Part shown: piece by piece, positions 1-11,584 of the stretch
How the letters are laid out: every line of letters begins with the position of its first letter
Position numbering within the stretch: position 1 is the stretch's first letter
NCBI RefSeq assembly: GCF_900117455.1
Contig: NZ_FPHO01000002.1
Span: 682,001 to 746,000 of the forward strand
Reading direction: 5' to 3'
DNA: 64,000 nt
From: Hyphomicrobium sp. CS1GBMeth3
GTDB lineage: Bacteria; Pseudomonadota; Alphaproteobacteria; Rhizobiales; Hyphomicrobiaceae
Notes under the pieces: model-generated
Database searches by the model: none
What the model was told of the DNA's origin: nothing
The model's input: the letters and a program-made list of their open reading frames with translations, nothing else
Translations under genes and position numbers: made by a program

Positions 1-92
1 AGCAACCGGTAGGTAAAGGGCGTCGCGGTTTCGTAGAGCGCGATCAGTACCTTCTGGCAGTAGGAGGAAAAGGGATGGGCGTAGAGTTGCAT
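1..92 (-). CDS. Glutathione S-transferase, N-terminal fragment (runs off left edge)
   Basis: Read on the minus strand from the ATG at 92, the first 30 codons give MQLYAHPFSSYCQKVLIALY and onward. This is the opening beta-alpha unit of the thioredoxin-like GST domain, with the family's usual S-x-x-C-x-K pattern before helix 1. A GGAGG lies about 8 bases upstream of the ATG, supporting this start. The rest of the gene is outside the window, so the class and substrate cannot be judged. Family knowledge: such proteins conjugate or bind glutathione in the cytosol. Confidence 0.75.
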   Translation of the reverse strand, partial: MQLYAHPFSSYCQKVLIALYETATPFTYRL

Positions 93-254
93 CGGCCGGC
101 CTCCGTGCTGCTTGCTAGCTTCCTCTCCAAGACGGCTGGGCGGCACCAGATCCGACATAGGACACCGCGCATCTTACCGAAGCTGCGGCCTGTAAAAATA
201 CGGCGTGCGATCCGCGAGGATGGCACGCCGCTGTCAACTGTTGCTGCTGGGTTC

Positions 255-1916
<1,662 letters not shown>

Positions 1917-2091
1917 TCGGGGCGCCTCTTTCGTGATTTGGTTTCGGGAGTTGCCGGGGTTTTAGCTGATCGCCCGGGCAATCTCAATCGTCGGCGCCTG
2001 CGCCTTAACGATGCGTCAGGCAAGGGGGCCATTGCCCTTTGCGGAGCGGCACGCCACTTTTCCGGCCGGCCCCTTTCCGTGAGGTTTTCCA

Positions 2092-2796
2092 ATGTCACGT
2101 GCCAATGCCCCCGCGGCGAAAGCCTTCTGCGCAATCAGCGGCGGGGAGTTCCCGCGGCGCCAGCTCATCAACCTCGAGACGATCCGCCCGAGCCTCGCCG
2201 AGCGCATCCGACGCGACCATCCGGACCTGCCACCCGACGCCCTTATTTCCCGGCAGGAGCTGCGGCGGTTCCGCTCGCTCTATGTGGAAGAAATGCTGCG
2301 CGACGAGAGCGGCGAGATCAGCGATCTCGAACGGCGCGTTGCGCAGAGCCTCGAGAGCAACGAGCCGCTGGCCGAGAATGTGGAGGCCGCTTTCGATGAG
2401 CGGCGGTCGTTCGGTGAGATCGTCTCCGATCACCTCGCGGGTTTCGGAGGGAGCTGGCTCTTCATCCTGAGCTTCCTCGCCCTGCTCGGCATCTGGATGG
2501 CGTACAATGCGGCCAAGGGCACGGGCGCGGCGTTCGATCCCTATCCATTCATTCTGCTCAACCTCGTGCTGTCGTGCCTCGCGGCCTTGCAGGCGCCGAT
2601 CATCATGATGAGCCAGAAGCGGCAGGAGTCAAAAGACCGCCTGCGCTCGCTCAACGACTACCAGGTGAACCTCAAAGCGGAACTCGAGATCCGGCATCTG
2701 CACGAGAAGCTCGATCACCTGATCAACAAGCAGTGGCAGCGGCTCGCCGAGATCCAGCAGCTCCAGCTCGAAATCATGCAGGACAGAAGGAGATAG
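2092..2796 (+). CDS. DUF1003 family membrane protein
   Basis: A 234-residue protein. A short cytosolic N-terminal part with a CAISG motif is followed by two membrane segments at about residues 118-137 and 150-168. The motif APIIMMSQKRQ and then KDR is the DUF1003 hallmark. The C-terminal 60 residues are charged and probably coiled coil. The family is widespread in bacteria and has no settled function. The gene is divergent from ettA and ends 9 bases before the convergent CPBP-type gene. Confidence 0.85.
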   Translation: MSRANAPAAKAFCAISGGEFPRRQLINLETIRPSLAERIRRDHPDLPPDALISRQELRRFRSLYVEEMLRDESGEISDLERRVAQSLESNEPLAENVEAAFDERRSFGEIVSDHLAGFGGSWLFILSFLALLGIWMAYNAAKGTGAAFDPYPFILLNLVLSCLAALQAPIIMMSQKRQESKDRLRSLNDYQVNLKAELEIRHLHEKLDHLINKQWQRLAEIQQLQLEIMQDRRR

Positions 2797-2805
2797 GCAG
2801 GGTCG

Positions 2806-3579
2806 CTACACGTTCGATACGCCGGTGAAAAAGTAGCGGCCGAGGCCGATAGTGAAGACCAGCCAGCCCCACAGCGTGTGCTCGATGAAGACGGCCCAGA
2901 ACGAGCGCGTCATGGCATAGCGCGCCGCAAGGATCAGGCCGCCCAGCGTGGTCGCAGCGACGGCGAAGGGCGAGTTCATGACGATGTGGGCGTAGCCGAA
3001 CAACAGCCCGTTGACGATCACGATCAGCCACGCGTGATTGCCGAACAGCGGGCCGTAGCGGTGGAAGAAGAACGAGCGATAGAGCAGTTCCTGCGCGGCG
3101 ACCGAGAATAGCGGGTAGGCCAACATGATACGCGTGTAGGTATCCGGCCGGTTGGTCGGAAACTCCAGGAACCACGACGGGTGATAGCTCTTGATCCACC
3201 ACGTCGCCGCTCCGCCGATGATCAAAAAGATAAGCGCGATGGAAAGCGCATTGCGCCAGCCAAGCCCGCGGCGGAGTTCGTCCCGCAGGCGGAAGGTCGG
3301 ATCGATCAGCAGCAGAAATGCTGCGATGCCGAGCACGGGCAGCAAGACGACGAAGACCGGGATCTTCGTCCCTGGCGGGATGTACTCGGACAGCAGCGGA
3401 ATGCGCTCGCCGTGCACGAGCCAGCTCATGATGACCGGCGCCAGCCCGAACAACAGCGCCATCTCAATCACGAGCCACAGGGCAAGCAGGAGCGAAGGCT
3501 TGCGCACCAGCGGCACCGTGCCGCCGGCGCGCAGCGTGCGCTGTTCTCTCGGGATGTCCGTCTCGGTCAAGGTTGTCAT
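2806..3579 (-). CDS. CPBP-type (Rce1-like) intramembrane protein with altered catalytic motif
   Basis: The ATG at 3579 gives 257 residues (MTTLTETDIPREQ); the frame stays open upstream but there lies inside the neighbouring gene. About six hydrophobic segments are visible. The CPBP (abortive-infection/CAAX protease) motifs can be traced: motif 1 reads Q163-E164-LLY-R168 where the family has EExxxR, motif 2 is F194-GYA-H198, and motif 3 starts at H234 but lacks the usual Asn/Asp four residues later. So one presumed catalytic glutamate is Gln. The gene begins only 4 bases after the stop of the ELM1-like gene, so the two are probably co-translated. Protease activity is uncertain. Confidence 0.75.
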   Translation of the reverse strand: MTTLTETDIPREQRTLRAGGTVPLVRKPSLLLALWLVIEMALLFGLAPVIMSWLVHGERIPLLSEYIPPGTKIPVFVVLLPVLGIAAFLLLIDPTFRLRDELRRGLGWRNALSIALIFLIIGGAATWWIKSYHPSWFLEFPTNRPDTYTRIMLAYPLFSVAAQELLYRSFFFHRYGPLFGNHAWLIVIVNGLLFGYAHIVMNSPFAVAATTLGGLILAARYAMTRSFWAVFIEHTLWGWLVFTIGLGRYFFTGVSNV

Positions 3580-3583
3580 AGGG

Positions 3584-4624
3584 TCAGGTGAGGCCAGGAA
3601 GGAGACGTTTGCGGCGCTGCCAGCGCAGCTCGATTTCTCGGGCGATCGTATCGGCTGCGTAAAGCGGCGTGTAGCTCCACGTGCCGATGCTCTCGAAGCG
3701 GTCAGGCGCCTCGCGCGTGATGCCTTTGGCGCGCAGCGCGACATGAAAGGCCGTGAACTTTTCGGCGCCGCCCTGGGGCTCGAAGACGTAGATCGGCTTG
3801 CCTGTCGTTGCGGCCTCGCCGGCCATGTTGACGCTGTCGGCGGTGACGAGGAACAGGTCGGCGGTGGCGACGAACTGAGGATAGGGGTTCGGGCCCTCGC
3901 CCATCCAGAGGATGGCGCCGGTGCCTCGGATGGCCTCTTGCAGCGCAACCACAAGCTCGGGCGGCGTGCGGCGCGAGGTCGTGATCATCAGGCCGGCGCC
4001 GAGCGCAACAAGCGATTGCACGCAGTCCATCAGCCGCGCGATGACGTGCGGAGGATACTGATAACGGTCGTTTGGGCCGCCAACGAGCACAGCGATGCGC
4101 GGCGTGGGCAGAGCCGTGATGGCCGGATCGGGGTCGGCGCGGATCTCCGCAAGGCGCGTCGGCGAGAGGGGATGCGGCGCCGTGAGCGTCGTCACGACAT
4201 TGGTGCCGCGGCGCGCATCGTGCTCGGGAACCCAGAACAGGTCCGCCGTGCCCGGCCCCGTCTTCGGATCCATGAGGATCACGGTGTATGTCGCGAGGCC
4301 CGCCTTTCGCTTCAGCGCACGAATGTAGGGCGTCGTCGTGCGGCCTGCGGCCAATGCGATCGCGGGCCACGGCGGGGCAAACGGCGTGCCCGGGGCGCCA
4401 AAGCGCTCACCCGGCGCCACCGGCCCCCACGGCGCCAGCGCTTTCCAGATCCCCGTCGGCGCAACGCGTTTCCATTCCACAGCGAGGCCCAGCGTCTCGG
4501 CCACGCCCCGGCACATGGCCTCGTGGCCGGCCTTGCCGTCGCTGATGATCCACGCGCGTGCGCCGGCGAGTAGGCCGTGCCGGCCGCTTCCCTCCCCGTC
4601 TGCCGCCTCTGGTGACGTATCCAT
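3584..4624 (-). CDS. ELM1-like protein (mitochondrial fission ELM1 family, GT-B-like fold)
   Basis: A 346-residue protein. Family-like features are WIISDGKAGHE near the N-terminus, IAVLVGGPNDRY in the middle, LMITTSRRTPPE, and VTADSVNMAGEAATTGKPIYVF near the C-terminus, here cited as separate short motifs. The fold resembles GT-B glycosyltransferases. The name comes from a plant mitochondrial fission protein, and the bacterial role is unknown; an envelope glycan function is often guessed. It is probably the first gene of a two-gene minus-strand unit with the CPBP-type gene 4 bases downstream. Confidence 0.85.
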   Translation of the reverse strand: MDTSPEAADGEGSGRHGLLAGARAWIISDGKAGHEAMCRGVAETLGLAVEWKRVAPTGIWKALAPWGPVAPGERFGAPGTPFAPPWPAIALAAGRTTTPYIRALKRKAGLATYTVILMDPKTGPGTADLFWVPEHDARRGTNVVTTLTAPHPLSPTRLAEIRADPDPAITALPTPRIAVLVGGPNDRYQYPPHVIARLMDCVQSLVALGAGLMITTSRRTPPELVVALQEAIRGTGAILWMGEGPNPYPQFVATADLFLVTADSVNMAGEAATTGKPIYVFEPQGGAEKFTAFHVALRAKGITREAPDRFESIGTWSYTPLYAADTIAREIELRWQRRKRLLPGLT

Positions 4625-4770
4625 GTCTCAACCTGCCTTGCCGCGGAGCTCCCTGTCGAGGCACTATTCAATCGCGCCGCAGGCAATAGACCGTGATTCC
4701 GTGGTATGATTTCTTTTCATTTATTGCGCGCTTCGGAGCAAGGGCTCCGCAGCCTCGTTGAGACATCCCG

Positions 4771-5253
4771 ATGGCCCTCCGACTTGACGCAACCGACCGG
4801 CGCATCCTCCGCGAGCTGATGGCAGACGGAGCGTTGACCAACGTGGCGCTCGCCCAGCGCGTCGGGCTCTCTGCGCCGCCCTGCCTTCGGCGCGTGCGCG
4901 CGCTCGAGGATGCCGGCGTCATCGAGGGCTACACGGCGCTCGTCGACGAGCGGGCCCTCGGCTACGAGCTGACCGCGTTCGCGCTCGTCGGCCTGCACAA
5001 TCAGGCGGAACCCGATCTCAACGCGTTCGAGAACCTTGTGCTCGGCTGGCCCATGGTGCGCGAAGCCTACATGCTCTCGGGCGAAGCCGACTACATCCTG
5101 AAATGCGTGGCGCCCGACCTGCCCTCGTTCCAGGAGTTCCTGCTCAAGGAGCTGACGGCTGCACCCAACGTCGCGAGTGTGAAGACCAACCTCGCCATCC
5201 GGCGCGCCAAGCGTGCGCCCGGCGTGCCGCTACCGGTGTCGGACGAGGACTAA
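4771..5253 (+). CDS. Lrp/AsnC family transcriptional regulator
   Basis: A 160-residue protein with the classical two-domain layout. An N-terminal winged helix-turn-helix (residues about 5-60) starts LDATDRRILRELMADGALTN and contains RVGLSAPPCLRRVRALE. It is followed by a RAM/AsnC ligand-binding domain with GEADYILKCVAPDL. Known role: octameric feast/famine regulators responding to amino acids. It ends one base before the stop of the convergent MFS gene and is divergent from the ELM1-like gene. The ligand cannot be told from sequence. Confidence 0.93.
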   Translation: MALRLDATDRRILRELMADGALTNVALAQRVGLSAPPCLRRVRALEDAGVIEGYTALVDERALGYELTAFALVGLHNQAEPDLNAFENLVLGWPMVREAYMLSGEADYILKCVAPDLPSFQEFLLKELTAAPNVASVKTNLAIRRAKRAPGVPLPVSDED

Positions 5254-5254
5254 G

Positions 5255-6505
5255 TCAGGTCAGCTTGCGCTTGTTGTAGAGATCAGGAAACAAGCGAGCC
5301 CAAAGCGCGGTGATGGCGAGCGTGCCGGCACCGCCGATAACGACCGCGGGCACGGCTCCGATCAAAGCGGCCATGGTGCCGGCGCGGAATTCACCGACCT
5401 CGTTCGAAGCGCCGATGAACACGCTGTTGACCGCCGTCACGCGCCCGCGCAATTCGTCGGGTGTGGCGAGCTGGATCAGGGAGGCGCGAACGTTGACGCT
5501 CACCATGTCAGCCGCGCCCATGATGAACAATGCCGGCAGCGAGATCCAGAGCGTCGTCGAGAGGCCGAAGACGAGGATCGCGAGGCCATAGACCGCGACG
5601 CCCGCGAACATCACCTTGCCGGCGTGATCCGGGATCGGGTGGCGGACGAGCCAGACCACCATGCACAGGGCGCCGATGCCCGCGGCCGATCGCAGGAAAC
5701 CGAGCCCCCACGGGCCAACCTCGAGGATGTCGCGCGCAAACACGGGCAGCAGCGCCGTCGCACCACCGAGCAGCACGGCGAACATGTCGAGTGAGATGGC
5801 GCCCAGTACCACGGGGTTCGAGCGGATGTAACTGAAGCCCGCCAGCATGGTCTCGATCGAGCGCGGCTCAGAACTCGTTTTCTGCGGCGGCTTCGGGATC
5901 AGGATCGTCATAACCGCAGCGATGACGAACATAGCGAATGCCACGGCATACGGCACGAGCGATGAGATGCCGTACAGCAGGCCGCCGATGGCCGGGCCGA
6001 TGGTGAAGGACGCCTGCATGGCCGACGTATTCCACGCCACGGCATTTGCAAAGGACTCGCGCGGCACAAGGTTCGCGAACAGCGACTGCATGGCCGGCGT
6101 CATGAAGGCGCGCGCGACGCCGAACAGCGTCAGGATCACGAAGACGGGCCAGACCACGCCGTGCTCCTGAACGCGGCCCGCGTGCAGGATCCAGAACGCT
6201 GCGAGCGCGGCCACGCATAGGGCTTCGAGCACGATGCTGATCGCCATGACGGCGCGGCGATTGTAGCGATCCGCAACGGTGCCCGTGACGAGGACGAAGA
6301 CGATGGCAGGCGCGAACTGTACGAGCCCCACGAGGCCGAGGAGGAAAGCGTTCTGCGTCTCGTCATAGATCTGCCAGCCGACGGCGACGGAGACGATCTG
6401 TGTCGCGAACCCATTGAAGAACCGCGCCAGCCAATAGAGCTGGAAAGCCCTGAACGTGAATGCCGACGGCGGCGGGGGGACTGCTGACGAAACGCTGGTG
6501 TCCAC
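5255..6505 (-). CDS. MFS transporter, EntS-like exporter
   Basis: A 416-residue inner-membrane protein with about 12 hydrophobic segments. It carries the MFS loop motif GTVADRYNRR after TM2 and a C-half counterpart, TPDELRGRVTAV, typical of the MFS_3/EntS type. The start is GTG at 6505, with AGAGG 8 bases upstream; no ATG fits better. Known members export siderophores or drugs. The substrate here is unknown, and no siderophore genes are nearby. It converges on the Lrp-type gene with a single base between the stops. Confidence 0.85.
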   Translation of the reverse strand: MDTSVSSAVPPPPSAFTFRAFQLYWLARFFNGFATQIVSVAVGWQIYDETQNAFLLGLVGLVQFAPAIVFVLVTGTVADRYNRRAVMAISIVLEALCVAALAAFWILHAGRVQEHGVVWPVFVILTLFGVARAFMTPAMQSLFANLVPRESFANAVAWNTSAMQASFTIGPAIGGLLYGISSLVPYAVAFAMFVIAAVMTILIPKPPQKTSSEPRSIETMLAGFSYIRSNPVVLGAISLDMFAVLLGGATALLPVFARDILEVGPWGLGFLRSAAGIGALCMVVWLVRHPIPDHAGKVMFAGVAVYGLAILVFGLSTTLWISLPALFIMGAADMVSVNVRASLIQLATPDELRGRVTAVNSVFIGASNEVGEFRAGTMAALIGAVPAVVIGGAGTLAITALWARLFPDLYNKRKLT

Positions 6506-6597
6506 GAAGGGGACCTCTTGATTTTATCCGCGGCGGTGGCCGCTGTTCTGCTCTTCCCGCAGAGCCTTTTGAATGGTGAACAAGGTCACATGTGCGC

Positions 6598-7503
6598 TCA
6601 GAGCAGGCCGATCTGCCGGGCGGCTTTTTTCAGGATCTCGGTGCGCGCCGCGAGCGAGCCCGGCCCCGCGACATCGAGGTTCAGCGCGAACGGCCTGGCC
6701 CTTCCTTGCGCTTCGATCCAGCCGACGAACCATCCGATCTTGTGCTCGAAGGCCCAGCCCGTCTTGCCTGAAAGAACGTGGCTATCGGTCGTCTCCAGCA
6801 CCATGGCCTCGCGTGTGAGGGCCTGGGCGCGCGCGGAGACCGGCAACTTCCTGGCGTGCAGGCGGCCGAGAAAATCGATCTCGCCGAGCGCGGAGATGGC
6901 GAGCGGACCCGTCAGCCAGAACCGGTCGATCTCGCCGACCCTGCGGTTGCCGTAGTCGAAGGCTTCAACAAGGCGCGCCATGCGCTCGGGCCCGACCTTG
7001 CGTGCAACCTCCTGGTAGACCCAGACGGTCGAGTTGCGGAACGCTTCGCGCAGCGTCTGGTCGCGGTTCCAGGCTTCGACCGGCTTGCCGCCAATCGAAC
7101 GCACCTCGCCGTCCCACTTGAACACCGGATCGTCGAGGCTCTGCGCCACGCCCGTCTCGAGCGCGATCACAGTGTTCGGGATCTTGAACGTGGAGGCTGG
7201 CGGGAATGCCACCATTGCGCGATCGAAATCCGAGACGATGGCGCGTCGCCCCTCGCCGCTCGCGAAGGCCACGACGCCCTTTTCGCTGGCCTCGTGGAAG
7301 AGACGCGTCAGGCCCGGCGCAAGGACGACATCGGTCGGCGAGGTTGCGGCGGCAGCCGCGAGCCGGCGCGGCCAGGCGGATGCCGCAAGCGGCAGCGCGG
7401 CCATACCTGCGAGCACGCGGCGCCTGTCGAGGCTAAGTTGCGACGAAAGACCGGACGGCATTGCGGCCGGCGGTGGAAAGCCCCCCGCGGCCGCTCGTGC
7501 CAT
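6598..7503 (-). CDS. Class D (OXA-type) beta-lactamase with a Tat-like signal
   Basis: With the ATG at 7503 the protein is 301 residues. All class D motifs are present: S104-TFK107 (nucleophile and carboxylated-Lys type), S158-TV, Y184-GN, W196 and K247-TG. The N-terminus has LSLDRRRVLAG followed by a hydrophobic, alanine-rich stretch, a plausible twin-arginine export signal. The ATG overlaps the greA stop as TGATG, suggesting translational coupling. An in-frame ATG at 7512 is an alternative. Known family role: serine hydrolysis of beta-lactams in the periplasm. Whether this one gives resistance cannot be told. Confidence 0.88.
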   Translation of the reverse strand: MARAAAGGFPPPAAMPSGLSSQLSLDRRRVLAGMAALPLAASAWPRRLAAAAATSPTDVVLAPGLTRLFHEASEKGVVAFASGEGRRAIVSDFDRAMVAFPPASTFKIPNTVIALETGVAQSLDDPVFKWDGEVRSIGGKPVEAWNRDQTLREAFRNSTVWVYQEVARKVGPERMARLVEAFDYGNRRVGEIDRFWLTGPLAISALGEIDFLGRLHARKLPVSARAQALTREAMVLETTDSHVLSGKTGWAFEHKIGWFVGWIEAQGRARPFALNLDVAGPGSLAARTEILKKAARQIGLL

Positions 7504-7982
7504 CACTTCCATTCGACCTTGAGGATCTCGTAGGAGCGGGCGCCCTTGGGCGTCGTCACCTCGGCCGTGTCGCCCTTCGACTTGCCGATGAGCGCGCGCG
7601 CGATGGGGCTTGAGATCGAGATCTTGCCCGAACGCACGTCGGCCTCGAGATCGCCCACGATTTTGTAGGTGACCTTCTCCTCGGTATCCTCGTCGACGAG
7701 AGACACGGTGGCGCCGAACTTGATCGAGGCGCCGGACAGCTTCGTCGTGTCGACGACCTCGGCGCGCGACAGCTTGTCCTCAAGCTCCGCGACCTTGGCC
7801 TCGTTCATGCCCTGGGCCTCCTTGGCGGCGTGATACTCGGCGTTCTCCGACAGATCGCCGTGCGAGCGGGCTTCCGCGATAGCCTGGATGATGCGCGGAC
7901 GCTCTTCCGATTTCAGACGATGCAGCTCCGCCTCCAACGTCTTGAAGCCTTCGATCGTCATCGGGACACGTTCCATCGACAT
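7503..7982 (-). CDS. greA: Transcription elongation factor GreA
   Basis: The ATG at 7982 ([13 protein letters not shown]) with GGGAGA about 8 bases upstream gives 159 residues, the normal GreA length. The N-terminal coiled coil contains the acidic tip region [16 protein letters not shown], and the C-terminal FKBP-like domain ends SYEILKVEW. GreA enters the RNA polymerase secondary channel and stimulates cleavage of backtracked transcripts. The stop overlaps the beta-lactamase start by one base. Confidence 0.96.
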   Translation of the reverse strand: MSMERVPMTIEGFKTLEAELHRLKSEERPRIIQAIAEARSHGDLSENAEYHAAKEAQGMNEAKVAELEDKLSRAEVVDTTKLSGASIKFGATVSLVDEDTEEKVTYKIVGDLEADVRSGKISISSPIARALIGKSKGDTAEVTTPKGARSYEILKVEWK

Positions 7983-8092
7983 CGCTAAAGTCTCCCAATG
8001 GGCCTGGCCATGAGCCAGCACCCTAGTTCGTCTGATCCCTGCATACTAATGGGACTTGGTCGCGGGATAACGCCTGACGAGGCCCAATCGTC

Positions 8093-11000
8093 TCAAGAAG
8101 GACGGCCGACGTAGGCCTGCAATGGAGCCACCTTGAGGATATCGGCCTTGAGCGCCTTAATCGCGCGCGTCACGGCGACCGCACCGGCTAAGGTTGTATA
8201 ATACGGAATGTGGTGAAGCAAGGCCGTGCGCCGGATGTCCTTGCTGTCGGACACAGCTTTTGCGCCCTCAGTTGTATTGAAGACCAAGGCCACGTCGCCG
8301 TTTTTCATGGCGTCGACGATGTGCGGCCGGCCCTCCAGGACCTTGTTCACAACCTCGCATTGTACGCCGTAGGCCTCGAGGTGCCGGCGCGTGCCGCGGG
8401 TGGCGATCACCTTGAACCCGAGTTCGACCAGCTCCCTCAGGGGAGCGACGATGCGGTCTTTGTCGGCGTCCTTGACCGACACGAAGACGGTACCCGAGGT
8501 CGGCAGCTTCTGCCCGGCACCGAGCTGGCTCTTGGCGAAGGCGATCGAGAAATCGCGGTCGACGCCCATCACCTCGCCCGTCGAGCGCATCTCGGGGCCG
8601 AGGATCGGGTCAACGCCCGGGAAGCGGGCGAACGGGAACACGGCTTCCTTGACGGCGACGTGCTCGATGTGCGCCGGCTTCAAGCCGAAGTCCTTGAGCG
8701 GCTTGCCGGCCATGATCTCGGAGGCAATGGCAGCGATCGGCTTGCCGATCACCTTGGCGACGAACGGCACCGTGCGCGAGGCGCGCGGGTTGACCTCGAG
8801 GACGTAGACCTCATCGTCCTTGATGGCGAACTGCACGTTCATGAGGCCGACGACGCCGAGCGCCAGCGCCATCTCGCGCGCCTGGCGCTCGAGCTCGGCG
8901 ATGATCTTCGGCGAGAGCGAATAGGGTGGCAGCGAGCAGGCGCTATCGCCCGAGTGGATGCCCGCCTCCTCGATGTGCTCCATGATGCCGGCGATGAAAG
9001 TGTCCTTGCCATCCGAGAGGCAATCGACGTCGACCTCGGTGGCATCCGCCAGATAGCGGTCGATCAGGAGCGGACGCTTGGCAGAGACCACCAGCTCCGA
9101 CGGACGATCAAGCGTCGCGGAGAGGCGCGTGATGTAGCGGTCCACCTCGGCGCGATCGTGCACGATCTCCATGGCGCGGCCACCGAGCACGTACGAGGGG
9201 CGGATGACGACCGGGAATTTCACGCGCTCGGCGATCTCGGCAGCTTCCTGCGGGGTTGCGGCGATGCCGCTCTCCGGCTGCTTGAGGCCGAGCTTCTCGA
9301 TCAGCGCCTTGAAGCGGTCGCGGTCCTCGGCGAGGTCGATGGCGTCGGGCGATGTGCCGAGGATCGGCACGCCCGCTTCCTCGAGCGCGCTCGCGAGCTT
9401 CAACGGCGTCTGGCCGCCGAACTGAACGATGACGCCCTTCAGCGTGCCATTGTCTTTCTCGCGCTGGATGATCTCGAGCACGTCCTCGGCCGTCAGCGGC
9501 TCGAAGTAGAGCCGATCCGACGTGTCGTAGTCGGTGGAGACGGTCTCGGGGTTGCAGTTGACCATGATGGTCTCGTAACCCGCGGCCGTCAGCGCGAAGC
9601 AGGCGTGGCAACAGCAGTAGTCGAACTCGATGCCCTGACCGATGCGGTTCGGGCCGCCGCCGAGGATCACGATCTTCTCGCGGCCGGACGGCGCGGCTTC
9701 ACACACCGGGTCTCCGGTCAATCCGCGCTCGTACGTCGAATACATGTAGGCGGTGGGCGAAGCGAACTCCGCCGCGCAGGTGTCGATGCGCTTGAAGACG
9801 GGGCGCACATTGAGCGCGTGACGCGCCGCGCGCACCTCCGCCTCCGTCTTGCCGGCGAGCTTGGCGAGACGCGCGTCCGAGAAGCCCATCGCCTTCAGGA
9901 AGCGGAAGTGCTCGGCCGATTGCGGAAGCCCGTGCGCTTTGACGCGCGCCTCGACGTCCAGGATCTCCTCGATGCGGTCGATGAACCACGGGTCGATCTT
10001 GCAGGAGGCATGCACCTGCTCGGGCTCGACGCCGAGGCGCAGCGCCTGCGCGACTTTCAGGATGCGGTCGGGCGTGGGACGGCCCAGCGCGGCGCGAATG
10101 ACGTTCTTGTCGTCGCCGCCGCCGAGGCCTTCGAGTTCCACGTCGTCGAGGCCGGTTAGCCCGGTCTCCATGGAGCGCAGGGCCTTCTGCAGGCTTTCGG
10201 CGAACGTGCGGCCGATGGCCATGGCCTCGCCCACCGAGCGCATGGCGGTCGTGAGCGTGGTGTCGGCGCCCTGAAACTTTTCGAATGCGAAGCGCGGGAT
10301 CTTGGTGACGACGTAATCGATGGTCGGCTCGAACGAGGCGGGCGTCGCGCCGCCCGTGATGTCGTTTTCCAGTTCGTCGAGCGTGTAGCCCACGGCGAGA
10401 CGGGCTGCGACCTTCGCGATCGGGAAGCCGGTTGCTTTCGACGCCAGCGCAGAGGAGCGCGAGACGCGCGGGTTCATCTCGATGACGACGAGGCGGCCGG
10501 TGTCGGGGTTGACCGCGAACTGCACGTTCGAGCCGCCGGTCTCGACGCCGATCTCGCGTAGCACCGCGATCGAGGCGTCACGCATGATCTGATATTCTTT
10601 GTCGGTCAGCGTCAGCGCCGGCGCGACGGTGATGCTGTCGCCGGTGTGCACGCCCATCGGATCGATGTTCTCGATGGAGCAGATGATGATGCAGTTGTCC
10701 GCCTTGTCGCGGACGACCTCCATCTCATACTCCTTCCAGCCGAGCAGGCTCTCGTCGATCAGGATCTGGCCGACGGGCGAGGCGTCGATGCCGGAGCGGG
10801 CGATCTGCTCGAATTCCTCTCGGTTGTAGGCGACGCCGCCGCCGGTGCCGCCGAGCGTGAAGGCGGGACGGATGATGGCAGGTAGGCCGATCTCGTCGAG
10901 CGCGCGCATGGCTTCGGCGAAGCCCACCTGCGTGTCGTAGCCGGTGATGTACCCGTTCGCGTCCTTGATCGGCGGCGAGGAGGCAATGGCCGCGCGCGGA

Positions 11001-11446
11001 CTCTCGAGCCCGATGCGGTCCATGGCCTCGCGGAACAGCTTCCTGTCCTCAGCCTTGTCGATGGCCTCGGCGCGCGCGCCGATGAGCTCGATGCCGTGCT
11101 CGGCGAGCACGCCCTGCTTCTCCAGAGCGAGCGCCGTGTTGAGCGCCGTCTGCCCACCCATGGTCGGCAACAGCACGAGCTTCTCGTCAGGGCGCTGACG
11201 GCGCTCCTCGGCGATGATCTTAGCCACGATCTCGGGCGTGATCGGCTCGATATAGGTTGCATCCGCCAGCTCCGGATCAGTCATGATCGTCGCCGGATTC
11301 GAGTTGACCAGGATGATCCTGTATCCCTCGGACTTCAGCGCCTTGCACGCCTGGGTGCCGGAATAATCAAACTCGCACGCCTGGCCGATAACGATGGGGC
11401 CGGCGCCGATGATGAGGATCGCGTCAATATCTGTGCGTTTGGGCAT
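8093..11446 (-). CDS. carB: Carbamoyl-phosphate synthase large subunit
   Basis: A 1117-residue protein with the usual two homologous halves, each an ATP-grasp synthetase unit. The first opens [26 protein letters not shown] and has [10 protein letters not shown] and [18 protein letters not shown]. The second opens [20 protein letters not shown] and has [16 protein letters not shown]-terminal MGS-like allosteric domain ([10 protein letters not shown]) follows. It joins ammonia released by CarA with bicarbonate and two ATP to make carbamoyl phosphate for arginine and pyrimidines. It is slightly longer than the E. coli enzyme. carA lies upstream on the same strand, separated by two secreted-protein genes. 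Confidence 0.97.
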   Translation of the reverse strand: MPKRTDIDAILIIGAGPIVIGQACEFDYSGTQACKALKSEGYRIILVNSNPATIMTDPELADATYIEPITPEIVAKIIAEERRQRPDEKLVLLPTMGGQTALNTALALEKQGVLAEHGIELIGARAEAIDKAEDRKLFREAMDRIGLESPRAAIASSPPIKDANGYITGYDTQVGFAEAMRALDEIGLPAIIRPAFTLGGTGGGVAYNREEFEQIARSGIDASPVGQILIDESLLGWKEYEMEVVRDKADNCIIICSIENIDPMGVHTGDSITVAPALTLTDKEYQIMRDASIAVLREIGVETGGSNVQFAVNPDTGRLVVIEMNPRVSRSSALASKATGFPIAKVAARLAVGYTLDELENDITGGATPASFEPTIDYVVTKIPRFAFEKFQGADTTLTTAMRSVGEAMAIGRTFAESLQKALRSMETGLTGLDDVELEGLGGGDDKNVIRAALGRPTPDRILKVAQALRLGVEPEQVHASCKIDPWFIDRIEEILDVEARVKAHGLPQSAEHFRFLKAMGFSDARLAKLAGKTEAEVRAARHALNVRPVFKRIDTCAAEFASPTAYMYSTYERGLTGDPVCEAAPSGREKIVILGGGPNRIGQGIEFDYCCCHACFALTAAGYETIMVNCNPETVSTDYDTSDRLYFEPLTAEDVLEIIQREKDNGTLKGVIVQFGGQTPLKLASALEEAGVPILGTSPDAIDLAEDRDRFKALIEKLGLKQPESGIAATPQEAAEIAERVKFPVVIRPSYVLGGRAMEIVHDRAEVDRYITRLSATLDRPSELVVSAKRPLLIDRYLADATEVDVDCLSDGKDTFIAGIMEHIEEAGIHSGDSACSLPPYSLSPKIIAELERQAREMALALGVVGLMNVQFAIKDDEVYVLEVNPRASRTVPFVAKVIGKPIAAIASEIMAGKPLKDFGLKPAHIEHVAVKEAVFPFARFPGVDPILGPEMRSTGEVMGVDRDFSIAFAKSQLGAGQKLPTSGTVFVSVKDADKDRIVAPLRELVELGFKVIATRGTRRHLEAYGVQCEVVNKVLEGRPHIVDAMKNGDVALVFNTTEGAKAVSDSKDIRRTALLHHIPYYTTLAGAVAVTRAIKALKADILKVAPLQAYVGRPS

Positions 11447-11527
11447 GGCGACGGCGGTTCTATTCGAGCCTTCCCGGTTTGGCTATAGCCCTCGGGCTGC
11501 GGCCTGTTCTCCAACCCGGACAGCAAT

Positions 11528-11551
11528 CGAGGGTGCCGGCGGGCACCCTCG
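11528..11551 (-). terminator. Hairpin between the secreted-protein gene and carB
   Basis: A perfect 10-bp stem with a 4-base loop lies 34-57 bases after the stop of the 11585 gene and 82 bases before carB. There is no U-run on the minus strand, so it may be a weak or Rho-assisted terminator, or a processing or attenuation structure that sets carB expression apart from the upstream genes. Confidence 0.4.
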
Positions 11552-11584
11552 GAAGATGACAGTGAGATTACAGGGTTCGCGCCG

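Noticed and set aside
8210..10159. A 649-codon open frame antisense to carB
   Set aside because: High-G+C genes leave long open antisense frames. It has no ribosome site or family motifs and lies fully inside a certain gene.
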